A DNA stretch of 13,231 nt from CAZHCG01 sp046484285 (GCA_046484285.1 JAWOBP010000107.1:1-13231), one strand, 5' to 3'. Counted from the stretch's first letter, positions 4,909 through 12,076 are shown. Notes: generated from the letters alone by a model not told the origin. Made by a program: numbers and translations.

Positions 4909-6726
4909 CTACTCCACGCCGGGGTTGATCGCGGCCAGGCCCATCCCGCCGGCGTAGGCGTACGAATCCCACTGGTCCCAGCCGACCACGATCACCGACA
5001 GGCCGTCATCGCCGCTCTCGCTCTCCAGCGTGTGCACGCCGTCGGCCACGTTCACCCGCGCCACCTCGTAGCCCGTGCTGGCCACGGCCACGAAGCTGGA
5101 GTCGGCGATCGGGCTTCCGTCCAGCAGCACACCCGCTCCGGCCGGCCGCGTCACGATCAGCGCGTCGTTGATCCAGGTTCCGGGCACCAGCACCACGTAG
5201 CGCGGCAGGTACTGCTCGACGGGGCTGACGTAGACCATCGCCGGGTCGCCGATCGAACCGCAGTTGGGGTTCTCCGAGCCGATCATGTACTGCATGACGC
5301 CGATCGGCTTGTCCGCCGCGATGTGGAAGTCTCCCGGCTGCGCCTGCGTGCCGTTGACGTAGAACTCCAGCATCTCGCCCTGGTTCAGGTAGCTCGGCGA
5401 GGCCGGCAGCCCGCTGACTCCGGCCGAAGCGGCGAAGGTCACCTCGGTGGAGTCCTCGCTGGCGTAGACCTGCCACAGCACGTTCTCGGTGGTCGCCGCC
5501 GTGCTGCGCACCGGCATCCGCGAGGCGATGAACTCCGTGCCCCAGAAGCGCAGGCCCGGCATCTGCTCCTCGAGGTGATCGCAGGCGTAGACGTTCTCCG
5601 GGATGAAGGCGCACTCCTGCCCGGAAAAGACGATGATCGGGTGGTCCTCGTCGCTGGTCACGCGGCTGCCGGTCATCGAGTGGCCGTAGCCGTTGGTCTG
5701 CACCTCGAGCACGTCGCCCTCGTTCATCGTCACGTCGAACGGCGCCCCGGTGCCGGGCACGACCCCGCCGGCCAGCGGAGCCACGGCCGGCTCGACGGTG
5801 ACCAGCGTCCCGTCCACCGTGGCCACCACCGAGAAGTAGGCTCGCATGTCGCCGTCGCCGGAGTTCTGCTTCCAGCCGATCACGTCGTAGGTCGCGCTCA
5901 GCGAGGTGGCCGGGATCAGCATCGACGCGTCCGAGAGGTAGGAGCTGGCGCCGTCCACCGGGTTGAACTGGTAGGCGATGATCGGGATGTCCGAGACCAC
6001 CTTGTAGGAGCCGCCCACCATCAGACCCGACGAGTTCATGTGGTAATCCGGGAGCTCGAAGGTGTGGAGGCTCATCGGAGACACCGGCGAGGAGGAGTAC
6101 TGCGTCCAGCCGCCCGAGCCTCCCTTGTAGACCGTCACGTTGGCGGTCTCCGTCTGGTTGACGTTGGAGATCGCCACTGCGTACTGCTGGGTTTCGACGT
6201 TGTCGTGGGAATCCAGGTCGACGGCGTAGAACAGGCAGCCGACCGTGGTCGTCGCCTGCTCGGCCTGCTCGCAGGTCTCGGGAATCGTCGGTCCGACGTA
6301 CTGGGGATCGGTATCCTCCTCCTCGTCGGTGAAGCCGTCGCAGTCGTCGTCCACTCCGTTGTCCGGAATCTCCCACTGCCCGGGGTGCACGGACGAGTCC
6401 GAGTCGTCGCAGTCGAACGGAACGCACCACCAGTCCCCGTCCTCGTCGACGCACTCCTGGTCGCCGTCCGTGTCCGTATCCGAATCCGCGTCGCTGTCGC
6501 CGTCCGTGTCCGTGTCCGAATCCGCGTCGCTGTCGCCGTCCGTGTCCGAATCCGTATCGGAGTCCCCGTCGGAGTCGGCGTCCATGTCGCCGTCCGAGTC
6601 GCCGTCCGCCGAGCCGTCGTCGTCGCCGGTCTCGTACTCGGCGGCCTCGTTCTCGCCTTCGCAGCAGGCCAGCGCGACTGCCAGCAGCAGAGCTGCGGCT
6701 TGGCAGAACAGTCTCGTCGCTTTCAT
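4909..6726 (-). CDS. IgGFc-binding-family lipoprotein with MopE-like metal-binding motif
   Basis: A 605-residue secreted protein. The signal peptide ends in A-L-A-C, predicting a lipoprotein at Cys21. A Ser/Asp/Thr/Gly linker covers about residues 35-90. Residues 92-140 carry FDCDDSDSSVHPGQWEIPDN followed by GVDDDCDGFTDEEE, the putative metal-binding pattern of MopE-type surface proteins. The rest (about 147-600) is an IgGFc-binding-type domain, with ETCEQAEQATTTVGCLFYAV near its start, a YQFNPVDGASSYLSDASML block, a HPIIVFSGQECAFIP block and WDQWDSYAYAGGMG at the end. The domain is named after human FCGBP; its bacterial role is unknown, though lipoprotein signals place it on the cell surface. 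It starts 6 nt after a GGGAGG site and only 19 nt after the upstream paralogue, so they are one operon. It is longer than the paralogue by the MopE segment and extra linker. Confidence 0.88.
   Translation of the reverse strand: MKATRLFCQAAALLLAVALACCEGENEAAEYETGDDDGSADGDSDGDMDADSDGDSDTDSDTDGDSDADSDTDTDGDSDADSDTDTDGDQECVDEDGDWWCVPFDCDDSDSSVHPGQWEIPDNGVDDDCDGFTDEEEDTDPQYVGPTIPETCEQAEQATTTVGCLFYAVDLDSHDNVETQQYAVAISNVNQTETANVTVYKGGSGGWTQYSSSPVSPMSLHTFELPDYHMNSSGLMVGGSYKVVSDIPIIAYQFNPVDGASSYLSDASMLIPATSLSATYDVIGWKQNSGDGDMRAYFSVVATVDGTLVTVEPAVAPLAGGVVPGTGAPFDVTMNEGDVLEVQTNGYGHSMTGSRVTSDEDHPIIVFSGQECAFIPENVYACDHLEEQMPGLRFWGTEFIASRMPVRSTAATTENVLWQVYASEDSTEVTFAASAGVSGLPASPSYLNQGEMLEFYVNGTQAQPGDFHIAADKPIGVMQYMIGSENPNCGSIGDPAMVYVSPVEQYLPRYVVLVPGTWINDALIVTRPAGAGVLLDGSPIADSSFVAVASTGYEVARVNVADGVHTLESESGDDGLSVIVVGWDQWDSYAYAGGMGLAAINPGVE
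6179..6249. repeat. 71-bp identical segment shared with 8031-8101
   Basis: Positions 6179-6249 and 8031-8101 are identical over all 71 bases, in the same orientation, and encode the same part of the two IgGFc-family paralogues (the TTVGCLFYAVDLDSHDNVET region). Flanking coding sequence is similar but clearly diverged at synonymous positions. This fits a tandem duplication with locally preserved identity or gene conversion. Confidence 0.85.
6461..6550. repeat. 36-bp tandem repeat encoding Asp-rich linker
   Basis: Two adjacent 36-bp units, 6461-6496 and 6497-6532, differ at a single base. A third, shortened unit starts at 6533. On the minus strand each unit encodes the 12-residue period D-S-D-A-D-S-D-T-D-T-D-G. 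Such near-perfect tandem units in a surface-protein linker can change length by slippage or recombination. Confidence 0.85.
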
Positions 6727-6745
6727 CGTAAACCTCCCTTCGAGG

Positions 6746-8329
6746 TCACTCGACGACGGGGTTGATCTCTCCCATCCCCATCCCGCCGGCGTATGCGTAT
6801 GAATCCCACTGGTCGTAACCGACCACGATCACGGCCAGGCCCTTGCTCTCGTCCGCGCTCTCGAGCGTGTGGATCCCGTCGTCGATCGGAATCCGCGCCA
6901 CCTCGTAGCCGGACCCGGCCACGTCGACGAAGCTCGAATCCGGAACGGCCACTCCGTCGATGTCGACCTGCACGCCGGCGTGGCGGGTCACCACCAGCGC
7001 GTCGTTGATCCAGGTTCCGGGCACCAGCACCACGTAGCGGTTGAGGAACTGCTCGGTGGGAGAGGTGTAGACCATCGCCGGGTCGCCGATCGATCCGCAG
7101 TTCTCGTTTTCCGACCCGATCATGTACTGCATGACCGCGATCGGCTTGTCCGCCTGCACGAAGAAGTCGCCCGGCTGCGCCTGGCTGCCGTTGACCGCGA
7201 ACTCGACCAGCTGACCCTGCTCGAGAGTGGCCTCCGTGAACGGAATGTTCATCACCCCTGACGAGGCGGAAATCGAGACCGCGGTGTCATCCTCGCTGGC
7301 GTAGATCTGCCACAGCACCATCTCCGACTGCGTGGCCGAGGAGCGGACCGGCATCCGCGCCGCCACGAACTCCTTGCCCCAGAAGCGCATCCCGGGAAGC
7401 TGCTCCTCGAGGTGGTCGCAGGCGTAGACCTCGAACGGGATGAAGGCGCACTCCTGGCCGGAGAAGACGATGATCGGATGATCGTCGTTGGACTCGATCC
7501 GCGTCCCGCTCAGCGAGTCGTAGGGAGCGTTGGTCTCCACCTCCAGCACGTCCCCTTCGTCGAGATCCACGTAGAACGGCGTGGCCGAGCCCGGCACGAC
7601 TCCGCCGGGCAGGGGCGCCACCGACGGATTGATCGTCAGCTGGGTACCGTCCTCGACGGCCACCACGGTGAAGTAGGCCCGCATGTCGCCGTCGCACTGG
7701 CTCTGGCAGCTCTGCTTCCACCCGATCACGTCGTAGGTCTGGCTCAGCGACGGAACCGGGATCAGCATCGAGGCGTCTGAGAGGTACGAGCTGGCGCCGT
7801 CCACCGGGTTGAACTGGTAGGCGATGATCGGCACGTCCGACTCCACCTTGTACGAGCCCTTGGGCATCACCCCAGAGGCGTTCATGTGGTAGTCCTCGAG
7901 GTTGAACTGGTGCAGGCTCATCGGACCCACGTCCGCCTCGGAGTGGATGTCCCAGCCGCCGCTGCCCGCGTTGCCCTTGTAAATCGTGACGTGCGCGGTC
8001 TGCGTCTGGTTGACGTTGGAGACGGCCACCGCGTACTGCTGGGTTTCGACGTTGTCGTGGGAATCCAGGTCGACGGCGTAGAACAGGCAGCCGACCGTGG
8101 TGGTCGCCTGCTCGGCCTGCGCGCAGGTCTCCGGGATCGCCGGCCCGGTGTACTCGGTGTCGGTGTCGGAATCGCTGTCCGAGTCCGAGTCGGTGTCCCC
8201 GTCGCCGTCGGAGTCGCCGTCCGCGCTGCCGTCATCGTCGTCCGAGCTGCCGAAATGCTTATCGTCGTCCTCGCATCCCAGCGCGAGCGCGAACGCGGCC
8301 AAAAAACAGATCGATGCTCGAAAAATCAT
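6746..8329 (-). CDS. IgGFc-binding-family lipoprotein, paralogue without MopE motif
   Basis: A 527-residue predicted lipoprotein and the first gene of the tandem pair. ATG 8329 is chosen over the upstream in-frame ATG at 8395 because a GGGAGG site ends 5 nt before it and a clean signal peptide (ending A-L-G-C, Cys19) begins there. An Asp-rich linker (about residues 30-58) leads straight into the IgGFc-type domain, starting IPETCAQAEQATTTVGCLFY. It tracks the downstream protein block for block, including YQFNPVDGASSYLSDASML, HPIIVFSGQECAFIP, QPGDFFVQADKPIAVMQYMI and a terminal YDQWDSYAYAGGMG. A local insert with two cysteines (QSCQSQCDGD) is unique to this copy. A surface role, perhaps adhesion or ligand binding, is inferred from anchoring only. 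No clear promoter is visible in 8330-8449; TACAAAT near the start of that gap is a weak -10 candidate without a -35. Confidence 0.88.
   Translation of the reverse strand: MIFRASICFLAAFALALGCEDDDKHFGSSDDDDGSADGDSDGDGDTDSDSDSDSDTDTEYTGPAIPETCAQAEQATTTVGCLFYAVDLDSHDNVETQQYAVAVSNVNQTQTAHVTIYKGNAGSGGWDIHSEADVGPMSLHQFNLEDYHMNASGVMPKGSYKVESDVPIIAYQFNPVDGASSYLSDASMLIPVPSLSQTYDVIGWKQSCQSQCDGDMRAYFTVVAVEDGTQLTINPSVAPLPGGVVPGSATPFYVDLDEGDVLEVETNAPYDSLSGTRIESNDDHPIIVFSGQECAFIPFEVYACDHLEEQLPGMRFWGKEFVAARMPVRSSATQSEMVLWQIYASEDDTAVSISASSGVMNIPFTEATLEQGQLVEFAVNGSQAQPGDFFVQADKPIAVMQYMIGSENENCGSIGDPAMVYTSPTEQFLNRYVVLVPGTWINDALVVTRHAGVQVDIDGVAVPDSSFVDVAGSGYEVARIPIDDGIHTLESADESKGLAVIVVGYDQWDSYAYAGGMGMGEINPVVE
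8156..8242 (-). repeat. Short Asp/Ser/Thr linker repeat of the second IgGFc lipoprotein
   Basis: This coding stretch is built from repeated GAC/GAT-type codons alternating with Ser, Thr or Gly codons (residues about 30-58), a shorter and less regular version of the 36-bp array in the neighbouring paralogue. A comparable Asp/Thr linker lies in the FGE-like lipoprotein at about 521-616. Confidence 0.6.
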
Positions 8330-8449
8330 TTTTGCCTCCCTCGTCGAAAACGACTCCTGATATCTATTTGTACCATGACGCCGCGCGCACTGCATTCGTT
8401 CATCCGCAAATCTGATTTCGCGCGATTCCGAGAAGATCGAGACCGGGTC

Positions 8450-9658
8450 TCAGCGGGCGGTCGGGGGCTCCGCTCCGGCGTCGCCGGCTCTGCGGGCGGC
8501 TCGCCTGGCCTTCGTCTCGCGCAGGCGCTCCCTCCAGTGCAGCGCCACGTCCGGCGCCGGGCAGGTCGGCCGGCTGCGCAGACCGGGCGCCGGCGCCTCG
8601 AAGACGCCCTTGAGCGCCTCGTCCAGCTTCTCGCGGTCGAGCACCAGCACGGCCTTGCCGTCGGGCGTGCGCCAGGAGCGCACCACCGGCGGACGCAGCA
8701 CCACGCCGTGCACCATCCCCGCGCCGGCGGCGACCGCGAAGCGCGCCAGGCGCAGCGCTGCGGACAGATCGAGATCGGTGCGCAGGTGGACGCTCAGCTC
8801 GCTCCACAGCGCGGGCAGGCGCAAAATAGCGTCCAGGCGTCGTAGCCGGCGCTCGACCCCGAGCAGCACCGCCTGCTGCCGGCGGGCGCGGTCGAGGTCG
8901 GTGCGACCATGGCGGGAGCGGGCGTAGAGCAGCGCCGTTCGGCCGTCGAGCAGCTGGCGTCCGGCGGCGAGCGAGAGCGTCTCTCGCTCGGAGCCGGATC
9001 GATTCACCAGGAAGCTGTCGCGGATCGGGCAGGCCACGTCGACCTCGACTCCGCCCAGCACGTCGATCGCCCGCTCGAAGCCCGCGAAGTCACTCGCGAC
9101 CACGGCGTCCAGCTCGATCCCGAGCTCGCGCTCCACCACGCGCCGCATCAGCTCGAGCCCGCCGCCGGGCACCTTCCCGATCTCGCCGACGCGAGCGACC
9201 TTGTTGATCCTGCCCGGCTCGTATCCGGGGATCTCGACCCACAGGTCGCGCGGCACGCTGATCACGGCGATATCGGAGGTCGAGCGCCGCAGCGACAGCA
9301 CCAGGATCGCGTCGGTCCTGCCCGGAATTCGTCCCCAGGCGTCGAAACCGAGCAGCAGCAGGTTCTCCACCCCCCGGCCGCCGCCCTCGACCCCGGAACC
9401 GGTGTCGCCCGCGATATCGACGCCGGCCGTCCCGCGCGCCGCAGGCTCGAGGCCCGCTCCAGCATCATACTCGGGTTCCTCCTCGATCGGCTGACCGGGC
9501 TCCAGCTCGGCCGCGGCGTCGGATCCCGACTTCGATGAACTGCTCCCGTCGTCGCTCGAGCAGCCGCCCCAGCAGACCGCGCTCAGCAGCACCGCCAGCG
9601 CCACCGGCGGCAAAACGCACAATCCAAAAAGAATCTGACCTCGAGCTCTTCCGTGCAT
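8450..9658 (-). CDS. LytR-CpsA-Psr (LCP) family envelope glycan ligase
   Basis: A 402-residue protein. ATG 9658 is preferred to the in-frame ATG at 9709 because GAGAGG lies 5 nt upstream and a signal sequence (hydrophobic residues about 8-30) follows at once. Cys33 in W-G-G-C could be a lipidation site; otherwise the helix is a membrane anchor. A low-complexity linker (34-95) precedes the LCP domain: NLLLLGFDAWGRIPGRTD (99-116), SVPRD (134-138) and YARSRHGRTDLDRARRQQ (245-262), which supply the family's Arg/Asp pyrophosphate- and metal-binding residues. LCP enzymes move a glycan from polyprenyl pyrophosphate to peptidoglycan or protein outside the membrane. They are abundant in Gram-positives and less usual in diderms. 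It lies downstream of a UbiA-type polyprenyl-phosphate enzyme on the same strand. GATAAT at 9714-9709 is a possible -10. Confidence 0.87.
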   Translation of the reverse strand: MHGRARGQILFGLCVLPPVALAVLLSAVCWGGCSSDDGSSSSKSGSDAAAELEPGQPIEEEPEYDAGAGLEPAARGTAGVDIAGDTGSGVEGGGRGVENLLLLGFDAWGRIPGRTDAILVLSLRRSTSDIAVISVPRDLWVEIPGYEPGRINKVARVGEIGKVPGGGLELMRRVVERELGIELDAVVASDFAGFERAIDVLGGVEVDVACPIRDSFLVNRSGSERETLSLAAGRQLLDGRTALLYARSRHGRTDLDRARRQQAVLLGVERRLRRLDAILRLPALWSELSVHLRTDLDLSAALRLARFAVAAGAGMVHGVVLRPPVVRSWRTPDGKAVLVLDREKLDEALKGVFEAPAPGLRSRPTCPAPDVALHWRERLRETKARRAARRAGDAGAEPPTAR

Positions 9659-9663
9659 CCCGA

Positions 9664-9680
9664 CCTCTCGGGAAACCGAG
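9664..9680 (-). promoter_or_regulatory. Hairpin overlapping the LCP gene ribosome-binding site
   Basis: On the minus-strand transcript CTCGG (9680-9676) can pair with CCGAG (9671-9667) across a 4-nt loop. The downstream arm covers half of the GAGAGG Shine-Dalgarno (9669-9664). A 5-bp GC-rich stem here could damp translation initiation. It may be chance in such GC-rich DNA. Confidence 0.3.
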
Positions 9681-9791
9681 GGATGCAAGGCCGATACCAA
9701 CCCCGCCAATTATCACCCTTGTGCTTTGATTCCGTGCTATTAGGACGGACAGACCGCGCGCGGCGGCCCACCCGCATCGCCCGGAAGCAAA

Positions 9792-9812
9792 CAGACGGGT
9801 AGCCCTCGTCTG
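9792..9812 (-). terminator. Weak terminator-like hairpin after the HEAT lipoprotein gene
   Basis: On the minus strand, CAGAC and GTCTG form the outer stem with GGG/CCC inside, beginning 14 nt after the TGA at 9828-9826. Only three T residues follow, so any termination would be inefficient and read-through into the LCP gene is plausible. Confidence 0.3.
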
Positions 9813-9825
9813 CTATTCGTAGACT

Positions 9826-10734
9826 TCAATTCTTGCCGCGCTTGCGCTTGGGACCGCTCTTCGCCTTCTTGCGCAGGTGTTCGAGCGCCCTTTTGGCGTT
9901 GCGCGAGACCTGGTCGGTGGGGTCTTTTTCGGCCTTGCGCAGCGCGGGAATCACCGACGGATCGAGATCTCCGATGTGCTTGAGCGCCACCACCGCCTGG
10001 AAGCGGATCTCCTGGGAATCGCTCTCGGTCAGCTCGACCAGCAGGGGAATCGCCTCGCGCGCCTCGGGACCGAGAAAGCGCAGCACGCGCATCGAGTTGA
10101 CCCGAGCCGACATGTCCTGCCCCTCTTTCTCGATCGCGGCGATCAGGTACGGCACGATCCCCTCGCCCAGCAGCGGGAGCCGGTCCCGCAGCTCGCCGCG
10201 AATCGAGTGCTGGTGGCCGGCCTCGTCCTCGTAGAGCAGGTCGGAGTACGGTGAGTCGAAACCCAGGTGGAAGACCAGCCGCTCGTAGACGTCCTCGCCG
10301 AGTCGATGCAGGCCCTTCCAGCACCACAACCTCACCTTGCGCCGGCCGTCCAGCAGGCAGCCCACGAGCGGATCGACCACCTTCTCTCCGCCGATCGCGG
10401 CCAGCGCGCGCGCCGCTGCCGTGCAGACGCGGGTCTCCTCGTCCGAGAGCGCGTCGAACAGCTCGGGCAGCTCGCCGCGAGCCGCGGGCCCGATCTCCTC
10501 GAGGCGCAACGCGGCCTCGCGCCGCACCCAGGCGTCCTCGTGGCCCAACAGCTCTCCGGCGCGCGAGGCAGGGGCGCGCTCCAGCTCCGCCAGCCTGGCC
10601 TTCACCTCCTCGAGGCGCTCGGTGCGCCTCTCGATCTCCCCGGGATCGGGCGGAGCGGGAGCGCGGTCCGAGCATCCCGCCGCGGCCAGCGCGGCGAACA
10701 CCGCGAGCATCGCTTCGGTCAGGCGCATCGTCAT
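9826..10734 (-). CDS. HEAT-repeat lipoprotein
   Basis: A 302-residue protein with a signal peptide ending A-A-G-C (Cys21), followed by a Pro-rich stretch and a charged helix (about 33-55). From about residue 57 onward there are helical pairs of the HEAT/PBS type: WVRREAALRLEEIGPAARGE, VCTAAARALAAIGGEKVVDP, MRVLRFLGPEAREAIPLLVE, IRFQAVVALKHIGDLDPSVI, and a final VSRNAKRALEHLRKKAK. The extreme C-terminus is strongly basic (KRKRGKN). HEAT solenoids bind proteins, so a scaffold role at the membrane is likely; no enzyme motif is present. The ATG at 10734 overlaps the stop of the SMR-like gene (ATGA), placing it in the UbiA operon; a second in-frame ATG lies at 10728. The specific partner is unknown. 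Confidence 0.85.
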   Translation of the reverse strand: MTMRLTEAMLAVFAALAAAGCSDRAPAPPDPGEIERRTERLEEVKARLAELERAPASRAGELLGHEDAWVRREAALRLEEIGPAARGELPELFDALSDEETRVCTAAARALAAIGGEKVVDPLVGCLLDGRRKVRLWCWKGLHRLGEDVYERLVFHLGFDSPYSDLLYEDEAGHQHSIRGELRDRLPLLGEGIVPYLIAAIEKEGQDMSARVNSMRVLRFLGPEAREAIPLLVELTESDSQEIRFQAVVALKHIGDLDPSVIPALRKAEKDPTDQVSRNAKRALEHLRKKAKSGPKRKRGKN

Positions 10735-11087
10735 CGAGCCACGCAGATCACGCCCGCGATGATCAGGGCGAACCCGATTCCCTGCACCCAGGTGATCGTT
10801 TCTTTGAAGAAGTAGGCCGAGGCGGACACGACGATCAGAAAGCCCAGCGAGGTCATGATCGGATAGGCGATCGACAACGGGATCTTGGTCAGCGCCTGGG
10901 TGTAGGCCAGCACGTTCAGCGCGAACAGGACCAGGCCCACCATCACCGGCCAGGAGGTCAGGTAGTGCCGGAGCATCTCGCCGGCCGAGGCCGACTCCGG
11001 GGCCTCGAGCATTCCGGCTTTCATCATCACGTTGGCCACCGCGTTGAACACCAGCGCCGTGGCCAGCAACGCATACCAGCGCATCAT
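10731..11087 (-). CDS. SMR/EamA-like four-helix membrane protein, possible lipid-linked sugar flippase
   Basis: A 118-residue, four-helix membrane protein of small-multidrug-resistance size. Helix 1 reads WYALLATALVFNAVANVMMK and the C-terminal half includes IPLSIAYPIMTSLGFLIVV and WVQGIGFALIIAGVI, close to the SMR/EamA pattern. The membrane glutamate that proton-driven drug-efflux SMRs need in helix 1 is replaced by Asn (residue 15). Flippase-type relatives such as ArnE/ArnF also lack it. It lies between a UbiA-type polyprenyl-phosphate enzyme and a HEAT lipoprotein, with ATGA overlaps on both sides, so flipping a polyprenyl-phosphate sugar is the best guess. The start at 11087 follows a strong GGGAGG site by 7 nt; the next ATG (11084) is an alternative. 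The frame upstream to 11159 is shadow coding. Confidence 0.78.
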   Translation of the reverse strand: MMRWYALLATALVFNAVANVMMKAGMLEAPESASAGEMLRHYLTSWPVMVGLVLFALNVLAYTQALTKIPLSIAYPIMTSLGFLIVVSASAYFFKETITWVQGIGFALIIAGVICVAR

Positions 11088-12001
11088 CCGGTCACCTCCC
11101 TCAGCGCCAGCCAGATCTCGTCGCCGAACAGGATCACCGCCGTGCACAGCGCGGCCCACAGCGCTCCGTTGACCAGCATCGGAATGTCGGTAAGCACGGT
11201 GCGCGTCGGATCGCCGCCGGACGAGCCGTGGTAGACCAGGTACAGGTAGCGAAAGATTCCGTACAGCACGAACGGCACGCTGAACAGTAGAAGCCGCGAT
11301 CCGACCAGCACCACGGTGCGGTCGTCGACCGTGTAGAGCGCGTAGGAGACGACCGTGGCCGCGGTGACGATCGAGATCATCTGATCGAGGAAGGCGGTGC
11401 TGTAGTGGGCCAGCACGCGGCGATGCTCCCGGGCGCGCTCACCGAGCAGCACCACCTCGGCGCGGCGCTTGGTGAAGCCGAGGAACAGCGAGATCGTGAC
11501 CGCGCAGAGCACCAGCCAGGTGGAAGGCATCACCGCGATCGCCGCCGCGCCGGCCAGGATGCGCAGCACGAACCCGGCGGCGATCAGCAGCACGTCGATG
11601 ATCACCAGGTTCTTCAGCCCCAGCGAGTAGGCGATGTTGAGCACCATGTAGGCCAGCACGACCAGCGCGGTGGTCTCGTTGACCGCGAACCAGGCCAGCG
11701 CCAGCGAGCCCGCCGCGCACACGGCGGCCCCCAGCGGGCCGACATGAACCGGCAGCAGACCGCTGGCCAGCGGTCGCTCCCGCTTGGTCGGGTGACGGCG
11801 GTCCTCCTCCACGTCGCGAAAGTCGTTGAGAAAATAGATCGAGCTTGCCGCCAGGCAGAAAGAGACGAACGCCAGCGCGGCGTGCAGCACCGCGCCGGCG
11901 TCCGCGACGCGCCCGGCGAAGATCAGCGCGGCGAAGACGAAAATGTTCTTCACCCACTGCTTGGGCCGCCCGAGGCGGATCAGTGCCACCAGCTTCGCCA
12001 T
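11084..12001 (-). CDS. UbiA-family decaprenyl-phosphate phosphoribosyltransferase-like protein
   Basis: A 305-residue polytopic prenyltransferase. RLGRPKQWVKNIFVFAALIF near the N-terminus is characteristic of the DPPR synthase branch (Rv3806c-like), which joins phosphoribose from PRPP to a polyprenyl phosphate, the first step towards decaprenyl-phosphoryl arabinose. The first Asp motif is NDFRDVEEDRRHPTK (59-73). The second conserved region YSLGLKN with IIDVLLIAAGFVLR spans 125-147, and FTKRRAEV follows. Eight or so hydrophobic spans fit the family fold. It heads the operon UbiA-SMR-HEAT; its TGA overlaps the next ATG. No Shine-Dalgarno is seen; an extended -10 lies 10 nt before the ATG. Exact prenyl length and sugar cannot be read. 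The epimerase genes that would complete arabinose-donor synthesis are not in the window. Confidence 0.85.
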   Translation of the reverse strand: MAKLVALIRLGRPKQWVKNIFVFAALIFAGRVADAGAVLHAALAFVSFCLAASSIYFLNDFRDVEEDRRHPTKRERPLASGLLPVHVGPLGAAVCAAGSLALAWFAVNETTALVVLAYMVLNIAYSLGLKNLVIIDVLLIAAGFVLRILAGAAAIAVMPSTWLVLCAVTISLFLGFTKRRAEVVLLGERAREHRRVLAHYSTAFLDQMISIVTAATVVSYALYTVDDRTVVLVGSRLLLFSVPFVLYGIFRYLYLVYHGSSGGDPTRTVLTDIPMLVNGALWAALCTAVILFGDEIWLALREVTG

Positions 12002-12011
12002 CAGGCGCAGA

Positions 12012-12041
12012 TGTATATCACAACAGGGCGCGGATGGTCAG
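12012..12041 (-). promoter_or_regulatory. Promoter of the UbiA-SMR-HEAT operon
   Basis: The minus strand reads CTGACC (12041-12036), 18 nt, then an extended -10 TGA-TATACA (12020-12012). The hexamer ends 10 nt before ATG 12001, so the transcript would start only a few bases upstream of the start codon. The same spacing precedes the MCE operon. Confidence 0.45.
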
Positions 12042-12076
12042 CCGCGAATGGCAGCGGTGGGCCAGGCCCGATCGCC

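Noticed and set aside
4024..6765. A 913-codon plus-strand open frame, with similar long plus frames at 2013-3617 and 11405-12853
   Set aside because: They lie antisense to genes with clear family motifs, have Arg/His/Asp-rich or Arg/Pro/Ser-rich low-complexity composition typical of GC-rich shadow frames, and no recognisable domain.
8343..8354. GTCGAAAACGAC small hairpin in the leader of the IgGFc operon
   Set aside because: A 4-bp stem is too short to claim a riboswitch or attenuator; no antiterminator or conserved core was seen.
8330..8395. Upstream start for the second IgGFc lipoprotein
   Set aside because: The 22 extra residues are polar and would bury the signal peptide; GGGAGG sits directly before ATG 8329.
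8439..8451. GAGACCGGGTCTC palindrome at the LCP stop as a terminator
   Set aside because: Stem of only 5 bp with a 3-nt loop, no T-tract, and part of it lies in the stop codon region.
9659..9709. Upstream start for the LCP protein
   Set aside because: The signal sequence begins at 9658 with a ribosome site 5 nt before it; the extension would precede the signal sequence without purpose.
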